Positions 16,614 to 23,516 of a stretch of DNA of 35,833 nucleotides are shown one piece after another. The notes beneath the pieces were generated by a model that saw only the letters and a program-made list of their open reading frames with translations, was not told where the DNA came from and did no database searches. The DNA is from CAYJPA01 sp964371945 (lineage in GTDB: Bacteria > Chloroflexota > Chloroflexia > Thermomicrobiales > UBA6265), in contig CAYJPA010000063.1 in assembly GCA_964371945.1 (NCBI GenBank), forward strand, positions 1 through 35,833, given 5' to 3'. How positions within the stretch are numbered: position 1 is the stretch's first letter; every line of letters begins with the position of its first letter. The position numbers were made by a program, and so were the translations under genes.

Positions 16614-16912
16614 TTCCTCTGCCCCGTGGTCGGCTTCTTCTTGAACATTTCAAGCATGCGGTCGGTGACGACGAACGCTCCGGCCACATTGGCGGCGCCC
16701 ATCACGACTGCAAGGAACCCGATAAGCTGCAGATACCAGGTATCCGCCTGGCCCAACACCATCATGCCGCCGAGGACCACGATGCCGTGAATCGCGTTCG
16801 TTCCTGACATTAGCGGGGTGTGCAGGGTCGCCGGAACTCGTCCGATCAACTCGACCCCGAGGAAAATCGCGAGTAGAAAGATATAGGCTCCGAGTAAGAC
16901 GTCTTGATCCAT
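16610..16912 (-). CDS. pntAb: NAD(P) transhydrogenase subunit alpha part 2 (membrane)
   Basis: A 100-residue protein from ATG 16912, chosen because GGGAGG stands 7-8 bases upstream; the longer frame to 16972 has no such site. It has three to four hydrophobic helices ('LLGAYIFLLAIFLGVEL', 'TPLMSGTNAIHGIVVLG', 'LIGFLAVVMGAANVAGAFVV'). The 'TPLMSGTNAIHG' motif is diagnostic of the membrane end of the alpha subunit when PntA is split in two, as in Rhodospirillum-type enzymes. It lies between pntAa and pntB and overlaps pntB by 4 bases. Confidence 0.95.
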   Translation of the reverse strand: MDQDVLLGAYIFLLAIFLGVELIGRVPATLHTPLMSGTNAIHGIVVLGGMMVLGQADTWYLQLIGFLAVVMGAANVAGAFVVTDRMLEMFKKKPTTGQRK

Positions 16913-17002
16913 CAGCCGCGCCTCCCGCAAGCGCTCGTAGAGCACCGACTCACGTCCAAACCCTCCTCTCAAAACAGAACTTGGCCATCCTGTGGGATGA
17001 GC

Positions 17003-18184
17003 CTACGCGGGTGTCGCTGCCGGTTGCATCCGGGCCTTGGTTCCTTCGTGGAGAAGCTCACCATCGCTGGTGATCACGGTTCCTCGCACGATCTCGTCAC
17101 TCATATCCAGCACGAACTGACCCTCGGCATTGATCAAGAGGGCCAGCAGATTCTGGATGTTCTTTGAATACATCTGGCTGGAATGGACCGGAATTGTGCT
17201 CGGCAAATTGAGTGTTCCGATGATCGTCACGCCGTACCGTTCAACGATCTCGCCTGGAACGGTCAATTCGCAGTTGCCGCCGGTTTCGGCCGCGAGATCC
17301 ACGATCACCGATCCGGCAGCCATGCTCTTGACGGTCTCTTCCGAGATCAGTCGCGGGGCAGCCCTGCCTGGAACCGCGGCGGTGGTGATGATCACGTCGG
17401 ATTTCGCGGCTCGCTGGGCCAGCACTTCTTGTTGTTTCCGGAGCACTTCTTGCGAAACTTCTTTCGCATACCCGCTCTTGTCCTGAGAATCGGCGGTATC
17501 GACCGGTATCTCGATAAACTTTGCCCCGAGACTTTCGACCTGCTCTTTGACGACCGGCCGCGTGTCATACGACTCGACCACGGCGCCGAGCCGGCGAGCC
17601 GTCGCGATCGCCTGCAATCCGGCGACGCCGGCGCCGATCACGAGCACCTTGGCGGGCGGAATTGTGCCCGCGGCGGTTGTGAGCAGCGGCATGAATTTCG
17701 CAAGGTTATCGGCGGCCAGCAGAACTGCCTTATAGCCGGCAATCGTTGCCATCGATGACAGCGCATCCATGTACTGGGCACGCGTCGTCCGCGGAATTGC
17801 ATCCATGCTGAAGCTGGTAATCCGGCGATTCAGCAGGTCGGACACGAGATCGGTGTTGACCATCGGCTGCAGGAACGCGATCAGCTTGGTTCCCTGCTTG
17901 AGCATCGCCATCTCTTCGGCCGAGGGCTTCTGCACCTTCAGCACGAGATCCGCGCCACTGAACAGTGTTGCCGCGTCGGGAACGATGGTCGCACCAACGT
18001 TGCTATAGGCTTCGTCGGAGATGAACGCCCCGGCGCCGGCGCCGGTCTCGACAAGCACCGTATGGCCCGCCCCGGCATATTTCTTCACCGCGTCCGGGAT
18101 CAGAGCAACCCGGCGCTCGTTCGGTGCCGTCTCTTTCGGCACAGCTAATACCAGCCGGGCTGCACCCGCCGCGGATCCTTCCAT
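17003..18184 (-). CDS. pntAa: NAD(P) transhydrogenase subunit alpha part 1 (NAD-binding)
   Basis: A 393-residue soluble domain I protein. ATG 18184 is preceded by GGAGG; an upstream in-frame GTG at 18202 lacks a ribosome site. The N-terminal alanine-dehydrogenase-like segment 'VPKETAPNERRVALIPDAV' is followed by the Rossmann motif 'VLVIGAGVAGLQAIATARRL' and 'YDTRPVVKEQVESLGA'. The mobile loop region contains 'DKSGYAKEVSQE'. It ends without the membrane helices, which are supplied by pntAb, 90 bases downstream. It is the first gene of the pntAa-pntAb-pntB operon. The enzyme links NADH oxidation to NADP reduction at the cytoplasmic membrane. Confidence 0.95.
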   Translation of the reverse strand: MEGSAAGAARLVLAVPKETAPNERRVALIPDAVKKYAGAGHTVLVETGAGAGAFISDEAYSNVGATIVPDAATLFSGADLVLKVQKPSAEEMAMLKQGTKLIAFLQPMVNTDLVSDLLNRRITSFSMDAIPRTTRAQYMDALSSMATIAGYKAVLLAADNLAKFMPLLTTAAGTIPPAKVLVIGAGVAGLQAIATARRLGAVVESYDTRPVVKEQVESLGAKFIEIPVDTADSQDKSGYAKEVSQEVLRKQQEVLAQRAAKSDVIITTAAVPGRAAPRLISEETVKSMAAGSVIVDLAAETGGNCELTVPGEIVERYGVTIIGTLNLPSTIPVHSSQMYSKNIQNLLALLINAEGQFVLDMSDEIVRGTVITSDGELLHEGTKARMQPAATPA

Positions 18185-18541
18185 CGGTACCAACGCCTCC
18201 ACAGGAGTGACGATTCAGCATGCGCCCGGCGCATCAGCATCGAACGAGTGGCAGGGCTCTTTTCGCTCGATCCGCACGCGGCCGTTGAGGGCATGAGACC
18301 AGTCCAATAGGAGAGGTTCAGATGCCCAAAGAGCGAAAAGAATGCGGCTTTGGAAAAATCCGCCGTCGCGTCGCCAGCTATCTGTGAATTTTACAACAAT
18401 TCGATCCCCGACTGACGAGCGTATCTGTTCAGACTTGAGGGTGGCATGGTATGGACGCATTTCAAGCGCGAAAGGACATTCTTTCGCTGATGTTTGGCAT
18501 ACTTCAACCGCACACGAAATCGAAATCGGGGTTGATGAGCC
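18185..18541. other. Divergent intergenic region (pntAa / hypothetical gene)
   Basis: 357 bases between two divergent genes, so it should hold both promoters. Only one short frame with a good ribosome site stands out (18322-18387, separate entry). No convincing -35/-10 pair or strong hairpin was seen. Confidence 0.4.
18322..18387 (+). CDS. Possible 21-residue small ORF
   Basis: ATG 18322 has a GGAGAGG motif five bases upstream, the best-placed ribosome site in this intergenic region. The frame gives a 21-residue basic peptide (starts MPKERKECGFG, ends RRRVASYL). No family is recognised. It is too short for composition to help, and it could be chance or a remnant. Confidence 0.25.
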   Translation: MPKERKECGFGKIRRRVASYL

Positions 18542-19120
18542 ATGCCATACCTACGAAGTTCGACAGCTCCGACAACCGGCGAGGAAGCCCCATTTGAATC
18601 GAACAAACTGACCTTTAGCATGAAAACGCGCGATGCCTTCTTTGCTCGCGTCACGAAGCAGCTTAAGGCCCAGATGCCCATCGAGCTCGCCGAGTTCAAA
18701 GCCCGTCCTATGTTCAATCTCATGAAAGTCGCGTACGACAACGACCGGGTGCACTACGAGGTAGCGTTCGATGTTACGCGGCGAACGCTCGAAATTGCCC
18801 TCCATTTCGAGGACGGTCCGCTCAGCACTGCACGTTACCTTCGCTACTTCGACCAACGAATTCTCGAGTTGAAGCACGTGCTCGGCTATGAAATCGAGCT
18901 CGAGCGCTGGACGCTGTCGTGGGGCCGCGTTTACGAGATTTTGCCGTTGGAGTCGTTGGATCCGCCCGTTTCCGATCACGTCGCGGCGCGTCTCGCGAAC
19001 TACATCACGATCCTGCAGCCGTTGGTGATCGAAGCCGGAATCGAGCCGGAACGCTCCGCCCAACCAGTCGAGCACCGCCAGGGCCACTGGAAACGATCGG
19101 CAAAGAGATCGTCAGCGTAA
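18542..19120 (+). CDS. Conserved-looking hypothetical protein (alpha/beta, DUF4268-like?)
   Basis: A 192-residue protein with the balanced composition of a real gene: 'RDAFFARVTKQLKAQMP', 'VHYEVAFDVTRRTLEIALHF', 'RYLRYFDQRILELKHVLGYE', 'LERWTLSWGRVYEILPLE'. The helix-strand-helix order with 'LEIALHFE' faintly recalls DUF4268-type proteins found near restriction genes, but I am not confident of that. The ATG at 18542 lacks a clear ribosome site. An internal ATG at 18620 ('MKTRDAFF') begins the conserved-looking part and may be the true start. The gene stands alone between pntAa and a convergent amidohydrolase. The last 25 residues are basic and low in complexity. Confidence 0.65.
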   Translation: MPYLRSSTAPTTGEEAPFESNKLTFSMKTRDAFFARVTKQLKAQMPIELAEFKARPMFNLMKVAYDNDRVHYEVAFDVTRRTLEIALHFEDGPLSTARYLRYFDQRILELKHVLGYEIELERWTLSWGRVYEILPLESLDPPVSDHVAARLANYITILQPLVIEAGIEPERSAQPVEHRQGHWKRSAKRSSA

Positions 19121-19159
19121 CCATTCGACGTGCAGTTGGACCCGCAAGGGAACTGAGAT

Positions 19160-20545
19160 TCAGAGTCCCCGGGTCGGGCCGCGTCTGGTTATGCCTGCTC
19201 GTCCCGGTTGACCAATGACCCTGCCATCACGGTAGACGACTTCACCGCGGTGGATCGTCGTCACGGGCCAGCAGGTCACTTGCCAGCCTTCGTACGGGGA
19301 GTAATCCGACTTCGTGGCGGTATCGGCAGCACGTACCGGCTTTGACAGGTTTGGATCCCAGATCGCGATGTCGGCGTCTGAGCCAACGGCAATTGTGCCC
19401 TTCCGCGGAAAGAGCCCGAAAAGCTTGGCGGCATTGGTCGAAGAGACCGCGACAAACTGTTGGAGCGAAATTCTGCCGGATACGACGCCCTCGGAAAAGA
19501 GCATTGGAAGCATCGTGTCCAGGTCGGCAACACCGGGCCTGAGGTTGGTCAGATCCAAACCGGGAAAGACTTTGTCGGCGAAGAGCCAAGGCGCGTGATC
19601 GGTGCAAACGGTATCGACTTCCCCTGCGGCAAGACCCTTCCAGAGCGCTATTCGATCGCTCAACGTTCGCAGTGGCGGTTGGCCGGCGTACTTGGCGCCG
19701 TCCGGTACCGAGAAGTATTCCTCGGTGAGATGGAGATAGAGTGGCCGGGTTTCGACCCAAAGCGGAGCTCCTCGTGCCCTGCCGCGCCGAACCTCGTCAA
19801 GCGCAGCCGCGCTCGACAAGTGCACGATGTAGCTCGGTGCGCCCGTCTCCTCGGCAAACGCAACTGCACGGGCCGTTGCCGCCGCCTCAGCAGTGACCGG
19901 TCTTGCTTTCGGATAATGCTCGACGCCGGTCTGACCTGAAGCGACCAATCGCTTGAGCGCATCGGTCATGATTGCCTCATCCTCGCAGTGAATGAGCGTG
20001 ATCGCTCCGGCATCGCGGGCTCGCCTCATCGCCTCAACGTACGGAGCGGGATTCTCCGTGAATCCGCCAAAACTGGTGAAGTACTTGAGCGACGTCACGC
20101 CCTGGGCCGCCAGAAGCTCGATATCGTCGAGCGGTTGCGTGTCGGGATTCGTCAGCACGGGGTGCAGAAAGACGTCAACAATCGAGTCGTGTTCGGCATC
20201 GGCAGCTTCGCGCTCGATCGCCTGCCGCATCGTTTCGCTGCCGCGTGGAAACGTCATGTTGCCGACCGCCGTGATGCCGCCGGCCGCCGCCGCCGCGGTG
20301 CCGCTGGCGAAGTCGTCGCACCACGCCGGACCGTCGAGCATCTCCTCGGTTAACGAAAGATGGACATGAGCGTCGATTCCGCCAGGTAGGACCAGCTTCC
20401 CGGTTGCGTCGATCTCCTCGATGCCGATCATCGCTCCTCCGACCTGGGCGATGATGCCATCACGAATTCCAACATCGGCGATCGAGTCCGAGGCCGTCGT
20501 TACGACACGTCCCCCGCGAACTACCAGGTCATAGCGGTCCGACAT
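19160..20545 (-). CDS. Hydantoinase/dihydropyrimidinase-type amidohydrolase
   Basis: A 461-residue cyclic-amide hydrolase. ATG 20545 has AAGGAG eight bases upstream. The binuclear metal site is complete: His60 and His62 in 'GGIDAHVHL', the carboxylated Lys154 in 'VTSLKYFTSFGG', His186 in 'LIHCEDEAI', His242 in 'SYIVHLSSAAALDEV' and Asp316 in 'VCTDHAPW'. The beta-sandwich lobe is formed by the start ('LVVRGGRVVTTASDS') and end. The family hydrolyses dihydropyrimidines, hydantoins or allantoin. The substrate is not set by visible residues, and there is no pyrimidine or allantoin degradation gene nearby to decide it. It is separated from superoxide dismutase by a terminator, so it is probably transcribed alone. 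Confidence 0.9.
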   Translation of the reverse strand: MSDRYDLVVRGGRVVTTASDSIADVGIRDGIIAQVGGAMIGIEEIDATGKLVLPGGIDAHVHLSLTEEMLDGPAWCDDFASGTAAAAAGGITAVGNMTFPRGSETMRQAIEREAADAEHDSIVDVFLHPVLTNPDTQPLDDIELLAAQGVTSLKYFTSFGGFTENPAPYVEAMRRARDAGAITLIHCEDEAIMTDALKRLVASGQTGVEHYPKARPVTAEAAATARAVAFAEETGAPSYIVHLSSAAALDEVRRGRARGAPLWVETRPLYLHLTEEYFSVPDGAKYAGQPPLRTLSDRIALWKGLAAGEVDTVCTDHAPWLFADKVFPGLDLTNLRPGVADLDTMLPMLFSEGVVSGRISLQQFVAVSSTNAAKLFGLFPRKGTIAVGSDADIAIWDPNLSKPVRAADTATKSDYSPYEGWQVTCWPVTTIHRGEVVYRDGRVIGQPGRAGITRRGPTRGL

Positions 20546-20571
20546 CTTGTTGCTCCTTGACGCCGGGTAAG

Positions 20572-20606
20572 AGAACGGCGAGAGGGTGGCGCCCCTCCGC
20601 CGTTCT
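20572..20606 (-). terminator. Hairpin terminator after superoxide dismutase
   Basis: The arms AGAACGGCG and CGCCGTTCT pair perfectly, and inner GAGGG/CCCTC bases extend the stem with a small bulge. It begins 23 bases downstream of the sod stop on the minus strand. No long T-run follows. Confidence 0.7.
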
Positions 20607-20628
20607 TGAAATCGATGTCGTCTGTGCG

Positions 20629-21246
20629 CTACTTGCCGGTGGCCTTGGCGTATCGATCGGCAACCGCATTCCAGCTGATCACATTCCAGATCGCGGCCAG
20701 GTAGTCAGGCCGGCGATTCTGATACTTCAGATAGTAGGCGTGCTCCCAGACATCGACTCCAAGAATCGGAGTGCCGGAGCCATCCATGAGCGGCGTATCT
20801 TGATTCGGAGTGCTGGTGACCGAAAGCTTGCCGCTCGCGTCGGTCACGACCCAGGCCCAGCCGGAACCAAAGCGGCCGGCGCCTGCCTTGTTCACTGCTT
20901 CTCTGAGGGCATCGAGTCCGCCGAGATCGCGCTCGATCGCGGTCGCCAGCGCTCCGCTCGGCGCGCCGCCATGCGCCCCGAGAATCTCCCAGAATAAGGT
21001 GTGGTTGACGTGGCCGCCGCCGTTGTTGCGAACCGCGGTTCTCTTGTCTTCCGGCACGGCGGACAGATTCTTGATGAGATCCTCGGCGCTCATCGCTTCG
21101 AGCGCCGCGTTGCCGGCGATAGCGGCATTGAGATTGTTGACGTAGGCCGCGTGATGCTTGTCATGATGGATCTGCATCGTCTGGGTATCGATATGCGGCT
21201 CGAGCGACTCATAGCGATAAGGAAGCGGTGGAAGTTCATGTGCCAT
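20629..21246 (-). CDS. sodA: Superoxide dismutase, Fe/Mn family
   Basis: A 205-residue enzyme of full family length that dismutates superoxide to oxygen and hydrogen peroxide in the cytoplasm (no signal peptide). All four metal ligands are present: His27 ('MQIHHDKHHAAYV'), His82 ('GGHVNHTLFW'), Asp165 and His169 ('DVWEHAYYLKYQNRR'). A Gln at 149 ('TPNQDTPL') at the usual second-sphere position favours manganese, though metal choice cannot be settled from sequence. The ATG is preceded by a perfect AGGAGG. It is flanked by a terminator downstream and a 157-base intergenic stretch upstream. Confidence 0.96.
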   Translation of the reverse strand: MAHELPPLPYRYESLEPHIDTQTMQIHHDKHHAAYVNNLNAAIAGNAALEAMSAEDLIKNLSAVPEDKRTAVRNNGGGHVNHTLFWEILGAHGGAPSGALATAIERDLGGLDALREAVNKAGAGRFGSGWAWVVTDASGKLSVTSTPNQDTPLMDGSGTPILGVDVWEHAYYLKYQNRRPDYLAAIWNVISWNAVADRYAKATGK

Positions 21247-21403
21247 AGCTGAGTTATTCCTCCTGATTCGATATCCGGACTGCGCCGCACTCTACGGCCC
21301 GTCAACCCGGAACTGGTCGATTGTTGCCAAATTCTCTTCCGGCAAGTTGCCAAGCACAAAGCGTGCAAGGAACATGCCAGGAAAAGCAAAAGCGAGCTTC
21401 ATA

Positions 21404-22033
21404 CTACGACCAACTAGCGTACGGTGCACGGTCTTTTTCCCAATCGCCTGAGGTCGCTTGTTCTGCCTCGGAATCAACCAGTTTCGTGTATTGCACCTGG
21501 CGAAATGAGTAGACTGCCGCGATCCTCGGTTCTCCGTCAAGCTCAGCCAATCTGATCACCTCGTCAAAGGCCATTTGAACCGCCTCGGGCTCCGAAACGC
21601 TGGATGGCTGACGCCGCCAGTTCAGAAAATCAACAAAATACTCTGCCGCGGCGAGCAGTTCGCCCATGTCCTCGGCAATTCCGGCGAGGTGGGAGGAGCT
21701 TTCGAAGATGAGATCAGGATCGTCCGTGGCGCGCCCTCGCTGCAAAACCCTTTCCCAGAGCAGATCTGCCAGTTCGTCGTCGTTCTCTTCCACGAGCTCG
21801 GCCAGCTCCGCCCGGGCGAAGGTCGCCTCGTCCTCGTCCTCGGCGTCGATCAGCGCCTGGATGTAGTCGCGAAGATCGTCTTTGGGAACATCCTCGCCGG
21901 CTCGCTGTGAAGCCCATGCAACCGAACGCGCGGATCCGATTTCGCGGATCACGCTTTCCCAGGAGTCGTAACCCGCGGCCATCGCCGCGTCGAGACGCGG
22001 ATTCATTGTCAAACTCAACGGTGCATTCATCAT
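21404..22033 (-). CDS. Hypothetical acidic helical protein (TPR-like)
   Basis: A 209-residue, very acidic, all-helical protein: 'AAGYDSWESVIREIGSA', 'DYIQALIDAEDEDEATF', 'DELADLLWERVLQRG', 'MGELLAAAEYFVDFLNWRR'. The helix pairs resemble tetratricopeptide repeats, suggesting a protein-binding role, but no named family is recognised. It starts with two ATG codons in a row; the nearest GAGGAG is about 16 bases upstream, so initiation is uncertain. It is transcribed divergently from the aroF leader and shares the 108-base promoter region 22034-22141. Confidence 0.68.
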   Translation of the reverse strand: MMNAPLSLTMNPRLDAAMAAGYDSWESVIREIGSARSVAWASQRAGEDVPKDDLRDYIQALIDAEDEDEATFARAELAELVEENDDELADLLWERVLQRGRATDDPDLIFESSSHLAGIAEDMGELLAAAEYFVDFLNWRRQPSSVSEPEAVQMAFDEVIRLAELDGEPRIAAVYSFRQVQYTKLVDSEAEQATSGDWEKDRAPYASWS

Positions 22034-22105
22034 GAAAATGACGGTTTGGCTCCTCGCGATCCGCTATCGGCGTGACGTCCGTCTGAAAGTGTAATGCTCT
22101 GACTC

Positions 22106-22134
22106 TTGACAGCGCGCGATTCGACAGATAGCGT
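22106..22134 (+). promoter_or_regulatory. Promoter of the aroF leader (TTGACA - 17 - TAGCGT)
   Basis: A perfect -35 box TTGACA (22106-22111) is followed after 17 bases by TAGCGT (22129-22134), a weak -10 that keeps the T, A and final T. Transcription should start about 22140-22142, on or next to the ATG of the leader peptide, so the transcript would be leaderless. No ribosome-binding site precedes that ATG, which agrees. Confidence 0.55.
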
Positions 22135-22141
22135 ACGCAAT

Positions 22142-22288
22142 ATGGAAACGAACTGTGCACCGGCAAATGTGAATCTGATCGGAGAGGGCCGGGTCGATTC
22201 GACCACGGCGTTTTCCTATTGGTTTACGTTTAGCTTTTATTACGGTTCCCCGGCGTTGCTGGCGGAGCAGGAGGTGCGCGAAACCTAA
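22142..22288 (+). CDS. aroF leader peptide (48 residues, Phe/Tyr/Trp-rich)
   Basis: A 48-codon frame from ATG 22142 to TAA 22286-22288. Residues 24-34 read FSYWFTFSFYY: four Phe, three Tyr and one Trp in eleven codons (22211-22243), all three products of the aromatic pathway. It is followed at once by a strong terminator and then by DAHP synthase, the first enzyme of that pathway. This is the classical layout of a ribosome-mediated attenuator: shortage of charged tRNA-Phe, -Tyr or -Trp should stall the ribosome on this run. The likely leaderless start is consistent with the promoter position; an internal GTG at 22169 is the alternative. The peptide itself probably has no function. Confidence 0.82.
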   Translation: METNCAPANVNLIGEGRVDSTTAFSYWFTFSFYYGSPALLAEQEVRET

Positions 22289-22326
22289 ATTGCTCCACTT
22301 GAATGAGACCAGCAACACCGGGGACC
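22244..22326 (+). promoter_or_regulatory. Candidate antiterminator hairpin of the aroF attenuator
   Basis: The sequence just after the Tyr-Tyr codons (22248-22262) pairs with 22309-22323 over 15 positions with a single mismatch. With one bulged T the pairing extends to 22244-22246 with 22324-22326. Inside it, GGAGCA (22264-22269) pairs with TGCTCC (22291-22296). The outer stem takes three bases of the left arm of the terminator stem, so the two structures compete. It encloses the leader stop codon. That it acts as antiterminator is inference. Confidence 0.6.
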
Positions 22327-22348
22327 GAGGCAAGCGCCTCGGTTTTTT
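22324..22348 (+). terminator. Attenuator terminator upstream of aroF
   Basis: Eight-base perfect stem ACCGAGGC/GCCTCGGT with loop AAGC, then six T (22343-22348). A textbook intrinsic terminator, 36 bases after the leader stop and 42 bases before the aroF ATG, with no intervening gene. This position makes sense only as a conditional terminator. Confidence 0.9.
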
Positions 22349-22389
22349 GTTTTCTCGAACTAGCCAGCATATCTGAGGAGGGGGCAATC

Positions 22390-23436
22390 ATGATCGTCAC
22401 GCTGAGTCCAAAAGCGCCGGCCACGACCGCGATCGAGCTCATGGGAACCGCAAATACGCTGGGCCTGACCGCTCGCATGTTGTCGTATGACGACGGCGGA
22501 ATCGTGCTCGGCATCGACGGCGCCTTGCCGGCGCACGTGCTCGAGCTTCCCGGCATTTCGGGGATCAAAGCATCGCACAAGCCGTACATGCTGGCGAGTC
22601 GCGGCCATCGCGAAACGAGCGTCGTTCGGGTCGGGGGAGTTCCGATTGGGAAAGGCACTCCGGTGATCATCGCCGGACCGTGCGTGGTCGAGGGTCGCGA
22701 CGAACTGATTCAAGCCGCGCGAGCGGTCAAAGCGGCGGGCGCAACGCTCCTTCGTGGAGGCGCGTACAAACCACGCACGTCGCCGTACGCGTTCCAGGGG
22801 CTTGGCGAACTGGGACTGCGGCATCTCGCTGATGCGCGGGAAGCGACGGGACTCCCGGTCGTCACTGAAGTGCTGGAGCCAGACCAAGTCGAGCTGGTGG
22901 CGGAGTACGCGGATATGCTGCAAGTCGGCGCGCGCAACATGCAGAACTACCCGCTCCTGAAGCGCGTCGGCGCCGCCTCGAAGCCGGTCTTGCTCAAGCG
23001 CGGGTTCTCGGCGACGATCGAAGAATGGTTGATGGCGGCTGAGTACGTTCTGGCGCACGGCAACCCGAATGTCGTGCTTTGCGAACGAGGCATACGCGGA
23101 TTCGATCCAGCGTTCCGCTTCAATCTTGATCTCAATGCCGTGCCGATGGCCAAAGAGTTGTCGCACTTGCCCGTGATCGTCGACCCGAGCCACGGAACGG
23201 GCGTGCGGTCGCTGGTTGGACGCATGTCGTTGGCCGCACTGGCCGCCGGCGCGGATGGCCTGATCATTGAGGTGCATCCTGACCCGGACAATGCCAAATG
23301 CGACGGTGCCCAGACAATCACGCCATCCGAACTTTCGGCGATCCACCGGCGCGGGCGAGCGCTTGTCGCGGCACTCGCCGGTGAAGAATCGCTGACTCCG
23401 ATTCCAATCGATAACGAGATCGTTCTCAGCGCATAG
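22390..23436 (+). CDS. aroF: 3-deoxy-7-phosphoheptulonate synthase, type I-beta
   Basis: 348 residues from ATG 22390, which has GAGGAGGGGG six bases upstream; the longer frame from 22303 runs back through the terminator and is not real. Residues 1-70 are a ferredoxin-like/ACT-like regulatory domain as in Thermotoga-type DAHP synthase, a likely site of feedback inhibition. The TIM barrel follows with 'IIAGPCVVEG' (metal Cys98), 'LLRGGAYKPRTSPYAFQG', 'VLLKRGFSATIEEWLMAAEY', 'VLCERGIRGF' and 'VIVDPSHGTGVRS'. The enzyme joins phosphoenolpyruvate and erythrose 4-phosphate, the first step to Phe, Tyr and Trp. It is controlled at transcript level by the attenuator. selB follows after 80 bases. Confidence 0.96.
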   Translation: MIVTLSPKAPATTAIELMGTANTLGLTARMLSYDDGGIVLGIDGALPAHVLELPGISGIKASHKPYMLASRGHRETSVVRVGGVPIGKGTPVIIAGPCVVEGRDELIQAARAVKAAGATLLRGGAYKPRTSPYAFQGLGELGLRHLADAREATGLPVVTEVLEPDQVELVAEYADMLQVGARNMQNYPLLKRVGAASKPVLLKRGFSATIEEWLMAAEYVLAHGNPNVVLCERGIRGFDPAFRFNLDLNAVPMAKELSHLPVIVDPSHGTGVRSLVGRMSLAALAAGADGLIIEVHPDPDNAKCDGAQTITPSELSAIHRRGRALVAALAGEESLTPIPIDNEIVLSA

Positions 23437-23516
23437 CGGGAGTGGACGCGGCGCCGCTGGGCGCCGAAACTTGCTTTCATTTCAATTTCAGTTTCGACGG
23501 ACGTCTGGACCACCAA

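Noticed and set aside
22264..22348. T-box riboswitch upstream of aroF
   Set aside because: I found no T-box consensus or specifier-loop arrangement; the coding leader explains the terminator better.
22360..23346. 328-codon open frame antisense to aroF
   Set aside because: The plus-strand frame is an unmistakable DAHP synthase; the antisense frame is a high-GC shadow with Arg/His-rich composition and no ribosome site.
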